A stretch of DNA of 38,324 nt from Granulosicoccus sp964498925 (GTDB lineage Bacteria > Pseudomonadota > Gammaproteobacteria > Granulosicoccales > Granulosicoccaceae), in NCBI GenBank assembly GCA_964498925.1, contig CAZCKD010000007.1, positions 1-38,324 of the forward strand. The letters are read 5' to 3'. Of this stretch, positions 8,088 to 16,570 are shown in pieces. How positions within the stretch are numbered: the first letter of the stretch is position 1; each line of letters opens with the position of its first letter. Both the position numbers and the translations under genes were made by a program. The notes below the pieces were generated by a model. That model worked only from the letters and a program-made list of their open reading frames with translations. It was not told the origin of the DNA and did not search any database.

Positions 8088-8115
8088 CTTTCAATACAGG
8101 CAACGGGGAACATTA

Positions 8116-8790
8116 ATGGGCATCGAAAACAACATTCAGCAAACGGATCGTGACAATCTAAAAGGGATGATGAGTCGTGTCCCGGATACCGACTCGGTCG
8201 CGCATTTCAAACCCGGCCCAGGGATTGTCAAGTTGGATACGCAGTTTGATATCCAACGTTTGCGATCAGCGCTTCAAACGTGCCTGACCAAAACTGATTT
8301 TAAAGGTGATTTGGCTGCTGGTTTCGGTGCATTTTCATTAACGCGACGACCCGGTGTTGAAATAGAAACCGCTAACGATTTGTCCGGACTGTTTTACACG
8401 CGGGTGGATGATTCCTATCAGGAAGTTGAAAGGGAGGAAGTGGTCGATGAATTTGCCTTCACTGAGTTCGTACCCGCTTTCGCAGATACCTACTTTAAAG
8501 AGGTGTGGGAAACACTGTGCGATATCGCACCGATAGGTCGAATGCGTGTGTTGTCCAAGGGCTTGTATAACTGCAATTCCTGGCACCGTGACCCAGAGCC
8601 ACGTTTGCACATACCTATAGTTTCTAACCCGGGCTCATTGTTTGTCGTGAATCATCATGTCACCCATCTTCCTGCTGATGGTTCTGTGTACTTTACTGAT
8701 ACGCGCGGTTATCACACAGCGCTTAATGGTGGCGAGTCCAATAGAGTTCATATTGTTGCGGCATTGCCGTGGCAGAGTAAAGTTGCTTAA
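8116..8790 (+). CDS. Aspartyl/asparaginyl beta-hydroxylase-like 2-oxoglutarate/Fe(II) oxygenase
   Basis: This is a predicted non-heme iron oxygenase of 224 residues with a double-stranded beta-helix core in its C-terminal half. The signature WHRDPEPRLHIPIV supplies the HxD metal ligands and the basic and His residues typical of the Asp/Asn hydroxylase group. The distal metal ligand is the His in DTRGYHTALNGG, and SNRVHIVAALPW carries the 2OG-binding Arg. The substrate may be a protein side chain or a small molecule; it cannot be read from sequence. The ATG at 8116, preceded by GGGGA, is better than an in-frame upstream ATG at 8074 that lies inside an inverted repeat. The gene converges on the MttB-family gene with 37 bp between the stops. 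Confidence 0.72.
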   Translation: MGIENNIQQTDRDNLKGMMSRVPDTDSVAHFKPGPGIVKLDTQFDIQRLRSALQTCLTKTDFKGDLAAGFGAFSLTRRPGVEIETANDLSGLFYTRVDDSYQEVEREEVVDEFAFTEFVPAFADTYFKEVWETLCDIAPIGRMRVLSKGLYNCNSWHRDPEPRLHIPIVSNPGSLFVVNHHVTHLPADGSVYFTDTRGYHTALNGGESNRVHIVAALPWQSKVA

Positions 8791-8827
8791 ACAAGTAACC
8801 AAGCTATCAAAAGCCTAAAATAGAGAT

Positions 8828-10378
8828 TTAGAAATACGTCGGTTCCAAGGCAGGCTCTTCTTTGCCTAGCTCCAATTTTCGCTTCGCTACGTATTCATTA
8901 AGCTCTTCCACGGTCGCTTCTTCCATGGCTGGAGCTTCGTATTCTTCGATGGCCTTTTGCCAGATTTCCGTTGCTCTTTGTGTCGCATCTTTACTTCCGG
9001 CGACGACCCAGTTTTCATGGTTCTGCCAATCACTAAGGAACGGTTGATAGAAGGCGGTTTTGAAACGCTCCATCGTGTGATCACAACCGAAAAAGTGTCC
9101 GCCAGGGCCAACGTCGGCCATTGCTTCTGCGCCGATCTCTTCTCGAGTGATGTTCAATGGTTTTAGCATGTAGCTTAGATGCTGAATCATCTCGCAATCC
9201 ATAACCATTTTTTCAAATGATGCAACCAGTCCACCTTCCAGCCAACCGGCCGCATGGTAGATCAGATTTCCATGACCCATCAACGCACTCCATAGAGACA
9301 TCTGGGTTTCCCAGACGGCTTGTCCGTCAACCGTGTTCGACGCATTGCATCCGCTCGTTCTATAGGGAAGGCCGTAGCGTCGTGCAAGTTGACCACCGGC
9401 CATATTGGCCAATGCATTTTCGGGTGTGCCGAAAGCGGGGGAGCCTGAGCGCATATCCACATTGGATGTGAACCCACCATAGATAACTGGTGCGCCTGCA
9501 CGGGTCAGTTGAATCAAACAAACGCCAAGCAAAGCTTCTGCATTTTGCTGTGCTAATGCACCTCCCATCGTCGCAGGTGTCATGGCTCCCATCAGCGTAA
9601 AAGGTGTGACTGACACAGCCTGCCCGAGCGTTGCCATTTGCATTGCACCATAGGCCATTGAGTCGTCTAACTTACGGGGAGAATTAATATTGATGTTGGT
9701 CATTACTGCTGTTTGATCGACCATCGATTCTATTGATCTGCCCATGGAGATAGCAGACATAGCGATGCCATCAAGTGCTCTACCTGCACCAATTCCTGTC
9801 GTTGCAAACGGCTTGTCTGATAAGGTCACATTGCAGTTCAAGGTATCCAGATGCCGTGTGTTCACAGCAAGATCTTGAGGGGCAAGTGCCTGATTGCCAA
9901 AGAAGGTCATTACATTAAAATGCTGGGCCAGTTTAATCAGCGTTTTGTAGTCCGCCAAATTGCCGGGGCGCCGTCCATTGATGCAATCGTGCACATTCGG
10001 TGCACCGGATACCAAACCGAAGTTGATGGCGTTATCTCCAACGGTAATAGCCCTATCCGGATTTCTAGGTGTGATATCGAAGGGACCTGGTGCTTTGGCC
10101 ACCGTTTCCAATACCAGACCGCGATCCATCCGAACGATGCCATCTTCTGAAACTTCTGCCCCTGCTTTTCGAAACAGATCCAAGGCTTGATCACCGAGAA
10201 CCTCAATTCCCTGGTCCTCTAGGATTTCAAGAGAGACTGTATGGATGAGTTCCAGTTGTTCTTCGTTGAGCGGTTCGACGGGATTCATCGGGTTGCGCAG
10301 TTGTGCAGAGTCCAGTTGCGGAATGGCCGAACTGACTGGATTGCTTGAACGTGCTCTTTTCCGAGGTCTTCGGGCCAT
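8828..10378 (-). CDS. Trimethylamine methyltransferase (MttB) family protein, non-pyrrolysine
   Basis: This is a TIM-barrel methyltransferase homologue of 516 residues, close to the family norm. MttB superfamily members demethylate quaternary or tertiary amines and pass the methyl group to a corrinoid protein. The frame runs through without an internal amber codon, so this is a non-Pyl member, like the MtgB glycine betaine enzymes. Family-like segments include GLVSGAPNVHDCINGRRPGNLADY, PFTLMGAMTPATMGGALAQQNAEAL, APVIYGGFTSNVDMRSG, YGLPYRTSGCNASNTVDGQAVWE and GPGGHFFGCDHTMERF. A basic N-terminal tail (RRPRKRARSS) is unusual. No corrinoid-protein, reductive activase or amine-transport gene is next to it, so substrate and acceptor are unknown. 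The start is the ATG at 10378. Confidence 0.88.
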   Translation of the reverse strand: MARRPRKRARSSNPVSSAIPQLDSAQLRNPMNPVEPLNEEQLELIHTVSLEILEDQGIEVLGDQALDLFRKAGAEVSEDGIVRMDRGLVLETVAKAPGPFDITPRNPDRAITVGDNAINFGLVSGAPNVHDCINGRRPGNLADYKTLIKLAQHFNVMTFFGNQALAPQDLAVNTRHLDTLNCNVTLSDKPFATTGIGAGRALDGIAMSAISMGRSIESMVDQTAVMTNININSPRKLDDSMAYGAMQMATLGQAVSVTPFTLMGAMTPATMGGALAQQNAEALLGVCLIQLTRAGAPVIYGGFTSNVDMRSGSPAFGTPENALANMAGGQLARRYGLPYRTSGCNASNTVDGQAVWETQMSLWSALMGHGNLIYHAAGWLEGGLVASFEKMVMDCEMIQHLSYMLKPLNITREEIGAEAMADVGPGGHFFGCDHTMERFKTAFYQPFLSDWQNHENWVVAGSKDATQRATEIWQKAIEEYEAPAMEEATVEELNEYVAKRKLELGKEEPALEPTYF

Positions 10379-10974
10379 CGTTTCGATCTCAAATACTGGT
10401 GACTATTTGCGGGTACAAAACTAATTTCAAGCGATCATCAATGTACTTAGCATCGACTTAATTCACCTGCAACTGCCGGCCGATTTGAGTCTGTTTCAGG
10501 AACGCTTGAAACGAGTACTTCGGCTATTAGCTGCCTCTCATAATGACACATTGCTAAGGCCTGCGCGAACGGTTTTCCCATGCAAAAAAAGTCACGGAAA
10601 TGACACTGATTATCCAAGAAATCTTACCCTGCGTATTACGTGCTTTGACCGCCCGAATTAACAATTTCAGGCGTCAAATTCAGATTCAATTTATTCACTC
10701 AATTCGAGCTCGAATTAGTATTCGGTGCTTAGAGTGAGCCGTTCGTATAACCCCTCAGGTTTACGTACGGCGTTGAGTTCGATAACGAAATACAGTCAGT
10801 TGAATCGATAAAACAGGTTTCTTGTTTAGCGCTCATGGTGGCTAAAACGAGAACACGTTCACAAGTGAAGTTGCGTCCATCCACAGTTAGCGGTTAGTTG
10901 GCGCTTTACATGCTCGTCAGGCTCTCATTAGAAGCAGTTGTCTTCTTGCCCGAGATTTTAAGCCTAGATTGATC
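10379..10974. other. Long intergenic region between divergent mttB-like and copper-oxidase genes
   Basis: Nearly 600 bp separate two divergent genes. I see no open frame with family resemblance, no tRNA and no obvious terminator. The clearest element is the perfect palindrome at 10701-10716. The region must hold promoters for both flanking genes, but I found no strong -35/-10 pair. Its length suggests a complex regulatory region or a small RNA. Confidence 0.6.
10701..10716. promoter_or_regulatory. 16-bp perfect palindrome, candidate operator
   Basis: AATTCGAGCTCGAATT is a perfect dyad with no spacer, about 260 bp before the oxidase start and 320 bp from the mttB-like start. It resembles a dimeric repressor site, but I do not recognise the regulator. 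Confidence 0.45.
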
Positions 10975-13900
10975 ATGATAAATAGATTGCCTTACTTAAA
11001 CGGATTTCGTTTTTCTAAAACACATCTTCTGTATCGTGCAGCCCGTATGGGAACGCCTGTGATACTGGCCGCTATGCTCAGCGGCTGCCTTGAAGACGAC
11101 CATGGACACGATCATGACCATGGTGTCTCTGCCTCCGATCCCATTGAGTTTGGTGACGAATATTGGGCTACCTTGGCGCAACAATACCCAGCGGCTCCTC
11201 CGAATATCGGTGCGGCTGTTGAGCCAACTCAGCGAATTGTTCAAGGAGATTGGGACACATTAGTTGATTGGCCCATTATCGCTACGGGCGCTGCGAACTT
11301 ACCTGACGGTCGCATCATGGCTTGGTCTTCCTGGCAAGTGGATGACTTTGGTAATAATGACGCTATCACGACACCCAGAGAAAGTACTTACGGCACAATT
11401 TACAGCCACTTAGATAACTCATTCTCTGAGCAACATAACAGCACGCACGATATGTTTTGCTCAGGCGTATCGATGCTGGAAGATGGCAGTGTTTTTATCG
11501 CCGGTGGTGGTAAGCGTGTTTCAACGACCAGCATATTCAGTAACGGCGAATTCAGCGAGATTGAATCTCTGAATCAAACTCGTTGGTATCCCACCAGCAC
11601 TACTCTGGCTTCGGGGCAAGTGTTGGCATCGCTAGGTAATGTGCAATCTCCGTATCCAGAGCTATGGACAGAGGGCGAAGGATGGGACGTGTTAGAGAAT
11701 ATCAGCATGCAGAATATCCTTGATGAAACTCAAGTTGAATTTCGCGACTGGTATCCAGCTCTGAACGTTGCTCCTGATGGTTCCTTGTTTCATCCGGGTC
11801 ATATGGCTGAACTTTTCTCAATTGATATTCACGAAGAGCACGATCACTCCGTTCATTCACATGGTGATAGAGATGAAGAAGGAGAGTCGAATCTTTACAA
11901 CACGACGGTGATGTATGACGTTGGGAAGATGCTTGTCGCAGGTGGTGGTTACGGGACCAGAACCCAGTTGAGTACTGGAGAATGGGAAGTGAATTCTTCA
12001 ACCACAAATGCTGCCTATACGATGGATCTCAACGGCGTAGAACCGATCATAGAAGATACCAGCCCGTTGGGTAGTAAGCGGGCCATGCAAAATTCGGTGG
12101 TTCTGCCCAATGGCAAGGTCATCGTTATTGGCGGCACCACGGAAGGCGTGCAGTTTAGTGATGAAAACTCCGTGTATTCCCCTGAAATTTGGGACCCTGA
12201 TACCGGGCAGTGGACGGTCGCCGCACCCCATACTAAGCCGCGTAATTACCACTCCATCGCTATCTTATTAAAGGATGGCCGTGTACTGTCGGCAGGTGGT
12301 GGACTTTGCGGAAGTTGTCTAACCAACCATCCTGACGGTCAGGTCTATTCGCCACCTTATCTGTTTGATGCTGCCGGTGAATTAATCGCTCGGCCTTCGA
12401 TTGTGGGTGGTGAATCAGTTGCCATTCCCGGTCAAAGTATTTCCATTCAAGGCTCTGACGACATCGTTGAATTCAATCTGGTTCGTCTTGTTGCCATTAC
12501 CCATCATCACACGACAGATCAACGGTTGATTCCGACATCCTTTGAAAGAACGGCAGCCGGAGAGTATCGATTAGATCTTCATTCCAATGCTAACGTGTTA
12601 CTGCCAGGCTATTACTGGGTGTTTGGTTTGGATGCTAATGGTGTCCCATCGGAAGGACATACGGTGCAGATTCAGATAGCACCGGAGAACGTTCCTCCTG
12701 CGGCTGCGCTACCGTTACCGAACGTGGCTTACGAATACTATGAATACCAATCTCCGAAGCCGCTTCGTTTACCGAATTTTGATCAACTGACACCGGATAA
12801 AACCGGATACGTTGAGGATTTCAACCTGTCGGAAAAGCAGCGTAACGATCACTATGCTTTCCGTTTCAGAAGCACGCTTCTGGTGCCTGTGACAGGAACC
12901 TATACGTTTTCCATCGCATCCGATGATGGCAGCCGTATTCTTCTAGACGGTGAAATGATCGTTGATCATGATGGTCCCCACGGTTTCGAGGCTGCTGAGC
13001 GAACCGCCACACTCGAGTTAACCGAAGGTGAACATGCCATTGAAGTTCAATACTTTGAAGCCACGGGTGGTGACGCCTTAGAGGTGACATGGGAAGGGCC
13101 ACAATTCGCGAAACAACCGATCCTTGGTGAGTACCTTACCAGTGATGCATCTAGTCAAGCGCCGTCCGCACCCGCTGAATTCACCGATGGTGCCGTTCAT
13201 TATTCCTATTACGAAGGCACCTGGGACTCGCTACCGAGCTTTTCCGGATTGACACCGGTCAAGTCTGGTTTGACATCCGGCTTCAATACCAACGTGCGGA
13301 ACAGAAACAATCGTTACGCTTTTTTGTATAACGCGACTATCGATGTTGAGCAAGGCGGTCTTTATACTTTCTATACCACGTCCGACGATGGTAGTGCGCT
13401 CTCTGTCAACGGCATCATGATCGTTAATAACGATGGATTGCACCCTGCGCAAACGCGGGAGGGCACGATCATGTTGCAGGCTGGACAGCACGACATAACC
13501 GTCGAGTTCTTTGAGAAAACAGGCGGAGATTCTCTGGTTGTTGAATGGAAAGGGCCGAGTATTGATCGCCAACAGATCAATCAAGGTTTATTGTCAGTAT
13601 CTGACGAGCTCATTCAAAGTGCTAACGATAATTCGAATAACAATGGTTCGACTGGTAGCGGCTCCGGTAATGATACTGGCGATGTGACTCAAGAGGACGG
13701 CGTAAGCTTTGCCTACTATGAAGGTGTGTTTTCAGCCCTTCCGGATTTTGAAACACTAACCCCGGTTAAGCGTGGTATCAGTTCCGGCTTTGTTCTCAAT
13801 GAACGACACCAGGATAATTTCTTTGCCTTTACGTTCGATGGGCAGATAACCATACCAACAAGTGGCACCTACACGTTTTACACGCGATCAGACGATGGAA

Positions 13901-15072
13901 GTCGCCTTGTTATCAATGGTGTAGAAGTTGTCTCGAACGATGGTGCTCATGCAACGCGCGAACGCGAAGGGAGTGTGTTCCTCGAAGCCGGTGAACACGA
14001 CATCGATGTCGAGTATTTTGAAAGAGGTGGTGCGCAAGTGCTAAACGTCTTTTGGTCGGGGCCTGGAATTTCTAAACAGAGCATTCCAGTGAGCCTATTG
14101 TCTCCATCGGTTAGTGAGGCTGATTCGGGTTCAGGAAGTGATGGCGGTAGTGGCACGTCGGGTGGCAATCCGTCGGCTGGAACAGATGTTATTGCCTATC
14201 GCTATTATGAAGGTTCTTGGAGAAACATACCGGAATTCGATTCGTTGGTGCCTGTATCTAATGGTCAATCCAGCACGTTTAGTCTGTTGCCTCGACAGCA
14301 GGATAACAACTATGGTTTTGAATTCATTACGAGGCTTACCGTGCCTGAATCCGGCCAATATACTTTCCATACCAGCTCCGATGATGGCAGTTCCTTATCG
14401 ATTGACGGAACATCTATTGTAGACAACGATGGGTTGCACGCCAATAGAGAACGGTCGGGGTCAGTCGTGCTTGAACAGGGTACTTATACGGTCAGCGTAA
14501 AGTTCTTTGAAAGGGCCGGTTTAGACAGTTTGGCTGTTACCTGGTCCGGTCCTGGTTTCGCAAGGGAACAGTTGCACAATGCGCAATTGTCGTTGCCTGA
14601 ACTCGATAGTGGTTCTACTGGCTCAGGATCAGGAACCACCACGTCACCTGTCAATGATTCATTGATGGCTGAGTACTTTCCAGGTATCTGGACCTCATTG
14701 CCCGACTTCGATAGCCTGACACCAACGCGAACAGTGTCGGTCGATAATTTTGAGTTACCGGCTTCTGGTGGCGTTAAGTTCTACGGGTATCGATTTACCG
14801 GGCAGATAGATATAGTCAGTGGCGGAAGCCATACCTTCTATGTCGCATCGAATGACGGTACGCAGCTCTATATTGATGGACAGCTGGTCGTTGATAACGA
14901 CGGGCGCCACGGTGTTATAGAACGGCAAGGCACTATCAACCTGACAGAAGGAAAACATGACATCGAATTGAGGTACTTTCAATCCGGTGGAACTGAAGCC
15001 TTAAGCGTTTCCTGGGAGAGTACAAATTTCTCCAAGCGCCCGATTAATGATGGGTCTTTATCAGGTCCTTAA
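10975..15072 (+). CDS. Galactose-oxidase-like copper-radical oxidase lipoprotein with five PA14 domains
   Basis: This is a predicted surface or periplasmic oxidase of 1365 residues. The lipobox LSGC puts the lipidated Cys at 38; a His/Asp-rich stretch follows (41-50), with another at 286-303. The Kelch propeller plus DUF1929 early-set domain (about 70-580) has every galactose-oxidase site residue: C162 in HDMFCSG and Y205 in RWYPTS (Tyr-Cys crosslink), Y425 and H426 in RNYHSIAILL, and H510 in THHHTTDQR. GGGLCGSC also matches fungal GaoA. Five PA14 domains start near residues 585, 739, 909, 1072 and 1229, joined by Ser/Gly linkers. Copies 1-4 carry SDDGS; copy 5 has SNDGT. The fungal N-terminal CBM32 is absent. 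The likely reaction is oxidation of an alcohol or aldehyde to the next oxidation state with H2O2 release; the substrate is unknown. ATG 10975 is preferred over an in-frame TTG at 10969. Confidence 0.88.
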   Translation: MINRLPYLNGFRFSKTHLLYRAARMGTPVILAAMLSGCLEDDHGHDHDHGVSASDPIEFGDEYWATLAQQYPAAPPNIGAAVEPTQRIVQGDWDTLVDWPIIATGAANLPDGRIMAWSSWQVDDFGNNDAITTPRESTYGTIYSHLDNSFSEQHNSTHDMFCSGVSMLEDGSVFIAGGGKRVSTTSIFSNGEFSEIESLNQTRWYPTSTTLASGQVLASLGNVQSPYPELWTEGEGWDVLENISMQNILDETQVEFRDWYPALNVAPDGSLFHPGHMAELFSIDIHEEHDHSVHSHGDRDEEGESNLYNTTVMYDVGKMLVAGGGYGTRTQLSTGEWEVNSSTTNAAYTMDLNGVEPIIEDTSPLGSKRAMQNSVVLPNGKVIVIGGTTEGVQFSDENSVYSPEIWDPDTGQWTVAAPHTKPRNYHSIAILLKDGRVLSAGGGLCGSCLTNHPDGQVYSPPYLFDAAGELIARPSIVGGESVAIPGQSISIQGSDDIVEFNLVRLVAITHHHTTDQRLIPTSFERTAAGEYRLDLHSNANVLLPGYYWVFGLDANGVPSEGHTVQIQIAPENVPPAAALPLPNVAYEYYEYQSPKPLRLPNFDQLTPDKTGYVEDFNLSEKQRNDHYAFRFRSTLLVPVTGTYTFSIASDDGSRILLDGEMIVDHDGPHGFEAAERTATLELTEGEHAIEVQYFEATGGDALEVTWEGPQFAKQPILGEYLTSDASSQAPSAPAEFTDGAVHYSYYEGTWDSLPSFSGLTPVKSGLTSGFNTNVRNRNNRYAFLYNATIDVEQGGLYTFYTTSDDGSALSVNGIMIVNNDGLHPAQTREGTIMLQAGQHDITVEFFEKTGGDSLVVEWKGPSIDRQQINQGLLSVSDELIQSANDNSNNNGSTGSGSGNDTGDVTQEDGVSFAYYEGVFSALPDFETLTPVKRGISSGFVLNERHQDNFFAFTFDGQITIPTSGTYTFYTRSDDGSRLVINGVEVVSNDGAHATREREGSVFLEAGEHDIDVEYFERGGAQVLNVFWSGPGISKQSIPVSLLSPSVSEADSGSGSDGGSGTSGGNPSAGTDVIAYRYYEGSWRNIPEFDSLVPVSNGQSSTFSLLPRQQDNNYGFEFITRLTVPESGQYTFHTSSDDGSSLSIDGTSIVDNDGLHANRERSGSVVLEQGTYTVSVKFFERAGLDSLAVTWSGPGFAREQLHNAQLSLPELDSGSTGSGSGTTTSPVNDSLMAEYFPGIWTSLPDFDSLTPTRTVSVDNFELPASGGVKFYGYRFTGQIDIVSGGSHTFYVASNDGTQLYIDGQLVVDNDGRHGVIERQGTINLTEGKHDIELRYFQSGGTEALSVSWESTNFSKRPINDGSLSGP

Positions 15073-15137
15073 GGTCATTGCGTTTGTACGCGCGTCAGCA
15101 ACGGGAGCGCAGCTCGAGTTAAGAAAAGGTTTTTTAA

Positions 15138-16310
15138 TCACGCTGCATCAATGACAGACTGAAGAGACTCAACGCTCTTCAGGTCTGCATTGATGCAGAT
15201 AATATCGTCGACACTTTTCCCACTGACGTGGCAGTCGCACTCGTTTCCATACAGTACATTTCTAGGAATCGATATGGCTGCGGCTAAAGCGTCTTGCAGA
15301 TCGATCTGCAAAGATTCACTTAGCCACTTTATCGCAGCTAGTAGCGATAAATCAGCGCCTGCCAGCGTGCCATCTTCCAGTTTAAGTCTTCCCTTTGAAC
15401 GATAAATCTGCCTGCCCTGTAACGCGAAAGATGTCAGCGAGGTGCCTGCAACTGCCATGGCATCGGTGACTAAAAACAATTTCCCTAAAGATCTTTCTGG
15501 CTCCATCGCCTTCTTTGCCATCCATGCGGTTTTTAGTGTTGCTGAATGAACATGAATGCCATCGGCGATAACCCCTGCAACACAGGACGGATGGTTGATG
15601 GCAGCACCCGCTAATCCCGGTTCACGGCTACCGAGTTGACTCATTGCATTAAACAGATGCGTGGCACAACTTGCCCCTGCGTCGAAATATTCCATGCAGG
15701 TGGAATAGTCCGCATTGGTATGACCCAATGACACAATCGCACACGCATCGACAAGCGTTTTAACTTGCGCTTTAGTCACGCTCTCCGGCGCAATAGTGAC
15801 TTTGAGAACGGGTAAATCATTTGCAGCTTGAAGCAACACGTCAAGATCTTCATCGTGCATTCGGCGGATAAGAGTTGCATCGTGAGCGCCTTTTTTTTTC
15901 GCCGCCAAATGTGGGCCTTCCAGATGTAAGCCGGCTATGCCCGGTACACCTTCTTCCACAGCTTCTTTCGTTGCTTTTATGGCTGCAAGCGTAAGTTCAG
16001 CCGTATCAGTGATGACTGTCGGCAATAAACATCGAGTACCTAAGGTTGCGTGTGCGCTGGCAATTGTTTGCAGAGTGCTGACACATGGCTTGTCATTAAG
16101 CATCAATCCGCCACCGCCATTAACTTGTAGGTCGGCAAATCCCAAGCAGATGATGTTGCTCTGTGCGTTAACGATCGTTGCCGATGTGTCTGCTTCGCTT
16201 TCAGGGAAGAGGCGGCACTGTCCGTCTTTAACGAGAAGGTCGTAGTTGTTGAGCAATTGGGTGCCATCAAAGATTTGGCATTTTTTTATGATGATGGGGG
16301 CTTTATTCAT
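15138..16310 (-). CDS. nagA: N-acetylglucosamine-6-phosphate deacetylase
   Basis: NagA converts GlcNAc-6-phosphate to glucosamine-6-phosphate and acetate during use of chitin-derived or cell-wall amino sugars. It has 390 residues, the usual size for this amidohydrolase-superfamily TIM barrel. Motifs: FADLQVNGGGG, GLHLEGPHLA (metal-binding Glu), SLGHTNADY, CATHLFNAMSQL, VIADGIHVH and the catalytic Asp in LVTDAMAVAG. It stands alone: no nagB, nagK, nagE or sugar-transport gene flanks it, so the rest of the pathway must be elsewhere. It converges on the oxidase gene (65 bp gap) and is divergent from glyQ across 385 bp that include an NtrC-type box, which hints at nitrogen-responsive expression (inference). 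Confidence 0.95.
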   Translation of the reverse strand: MNKAPIIIKKCQIFDGTQLLNNYDLLVKDGQCRLFPESEADTSATIVNAQSNIICLGFADLQVNGGGGLMLNDKPCVSTLQTIASAHATLGTRCLLPTVITDTAELTLAAIKATKEAVEEGVPGIAGLHLEGPHLAAKKKGAHDATLIRRMHDEDLDVLLQAANDLPVLKVTIAPESVTKAQVKTLVDACAIVSLGHTNADYSTCMEYFDAGASCATHLFNAMSQLGSREPGLAGAAINHPSCVAGVIADGIHVHSATLKTAWMAKKAMEPERSLGKLFLVTDAMAVAGTSLTSFALQGRQIYRSKGRLKLEDGTLAGADLSLLAAIKWLSESLQIDLQDALAAAISIPRNVLYGNECDCHVSGKSVDDIICINADLKSVESLQSVIDAA

Positions 16311-16442
16311 AACAACTAAATTTGACGAACTTGATTTCTATGTCCTGAATGTCTGTGAGAGCTTCACGGACTGGTATCAATGGATTTTTCCTCAATAAAA
16401 TTTCGTATGGCCCGTTTATTCGGAAAAGGCTACCAGTCTGAT

Positions 16443-16455
16443 TGGCTCCGAGCCA
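16443..16455. promoter_or_regulatory. 13-bp palindrome, candidate operator upstream of nagA
   Basis: TGGCTC-C-GAGCCA is a perfect dyad about 133 bp from the nagA start codon. It does not match a NagC or NagR site that I know; the regulator is unknown. Confidence 0.35.
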
Positions 16456-16532
16456 TTTGTGCGGGGTGGAAAATTAAATTAACATATATATCAATAGGTT
16501 AGTTAATTATCATCACCAGATGATGGCATCGA

Positions 16533-16538
16533 TATAAT
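16533..16538 (+). promoter_or_regulatory. Candidate -10 element for glyQS
   Basis: A perfect TATAAT on the glyQ strand; the -35 region 17 bp upstream is poor (TCATCA-like). If used, transcription would start near 16545 and the NtrC-type box would fall just downstream of the start. Confidence 0.35.
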
Positions 16539-16553
16539 GTGAAATCCCTCGAA

Positions 16554-16570
16554 TGCACCAAATTGGTGCA
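16554..16570. promoter_or_regulatory. Consensus NtrC-type binding box in the nagA-glyQ gap
   Basis: TGCACC-AAATT-GGTGCA matches all twelve conserved positions of the NtrC consensus TGCACC-N5-GGTGCA, better than either box before ntrB. It lies 126 bp before the glyQ start and about 245 bp before the nagA start. Which gene it serves is unclear, since no sigma-54 promoter core is visible on either side. Confidence 0.6.

Noticed and set aside
12727..15060. Possible tandem DNA repeats in the second half of the copper oxidase gene
   Set aside because: The periodicity is at protein level (five PA14 domains); DNA identity between copies looks too low for a recent tandem duplication.
15073..15137. 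A terminator between the oxidase gene and nagA
   Set aside because: Two 4-bp inverted repeats and a T-run are present but too far apart to form a normal intrinsic terminator on either strand.
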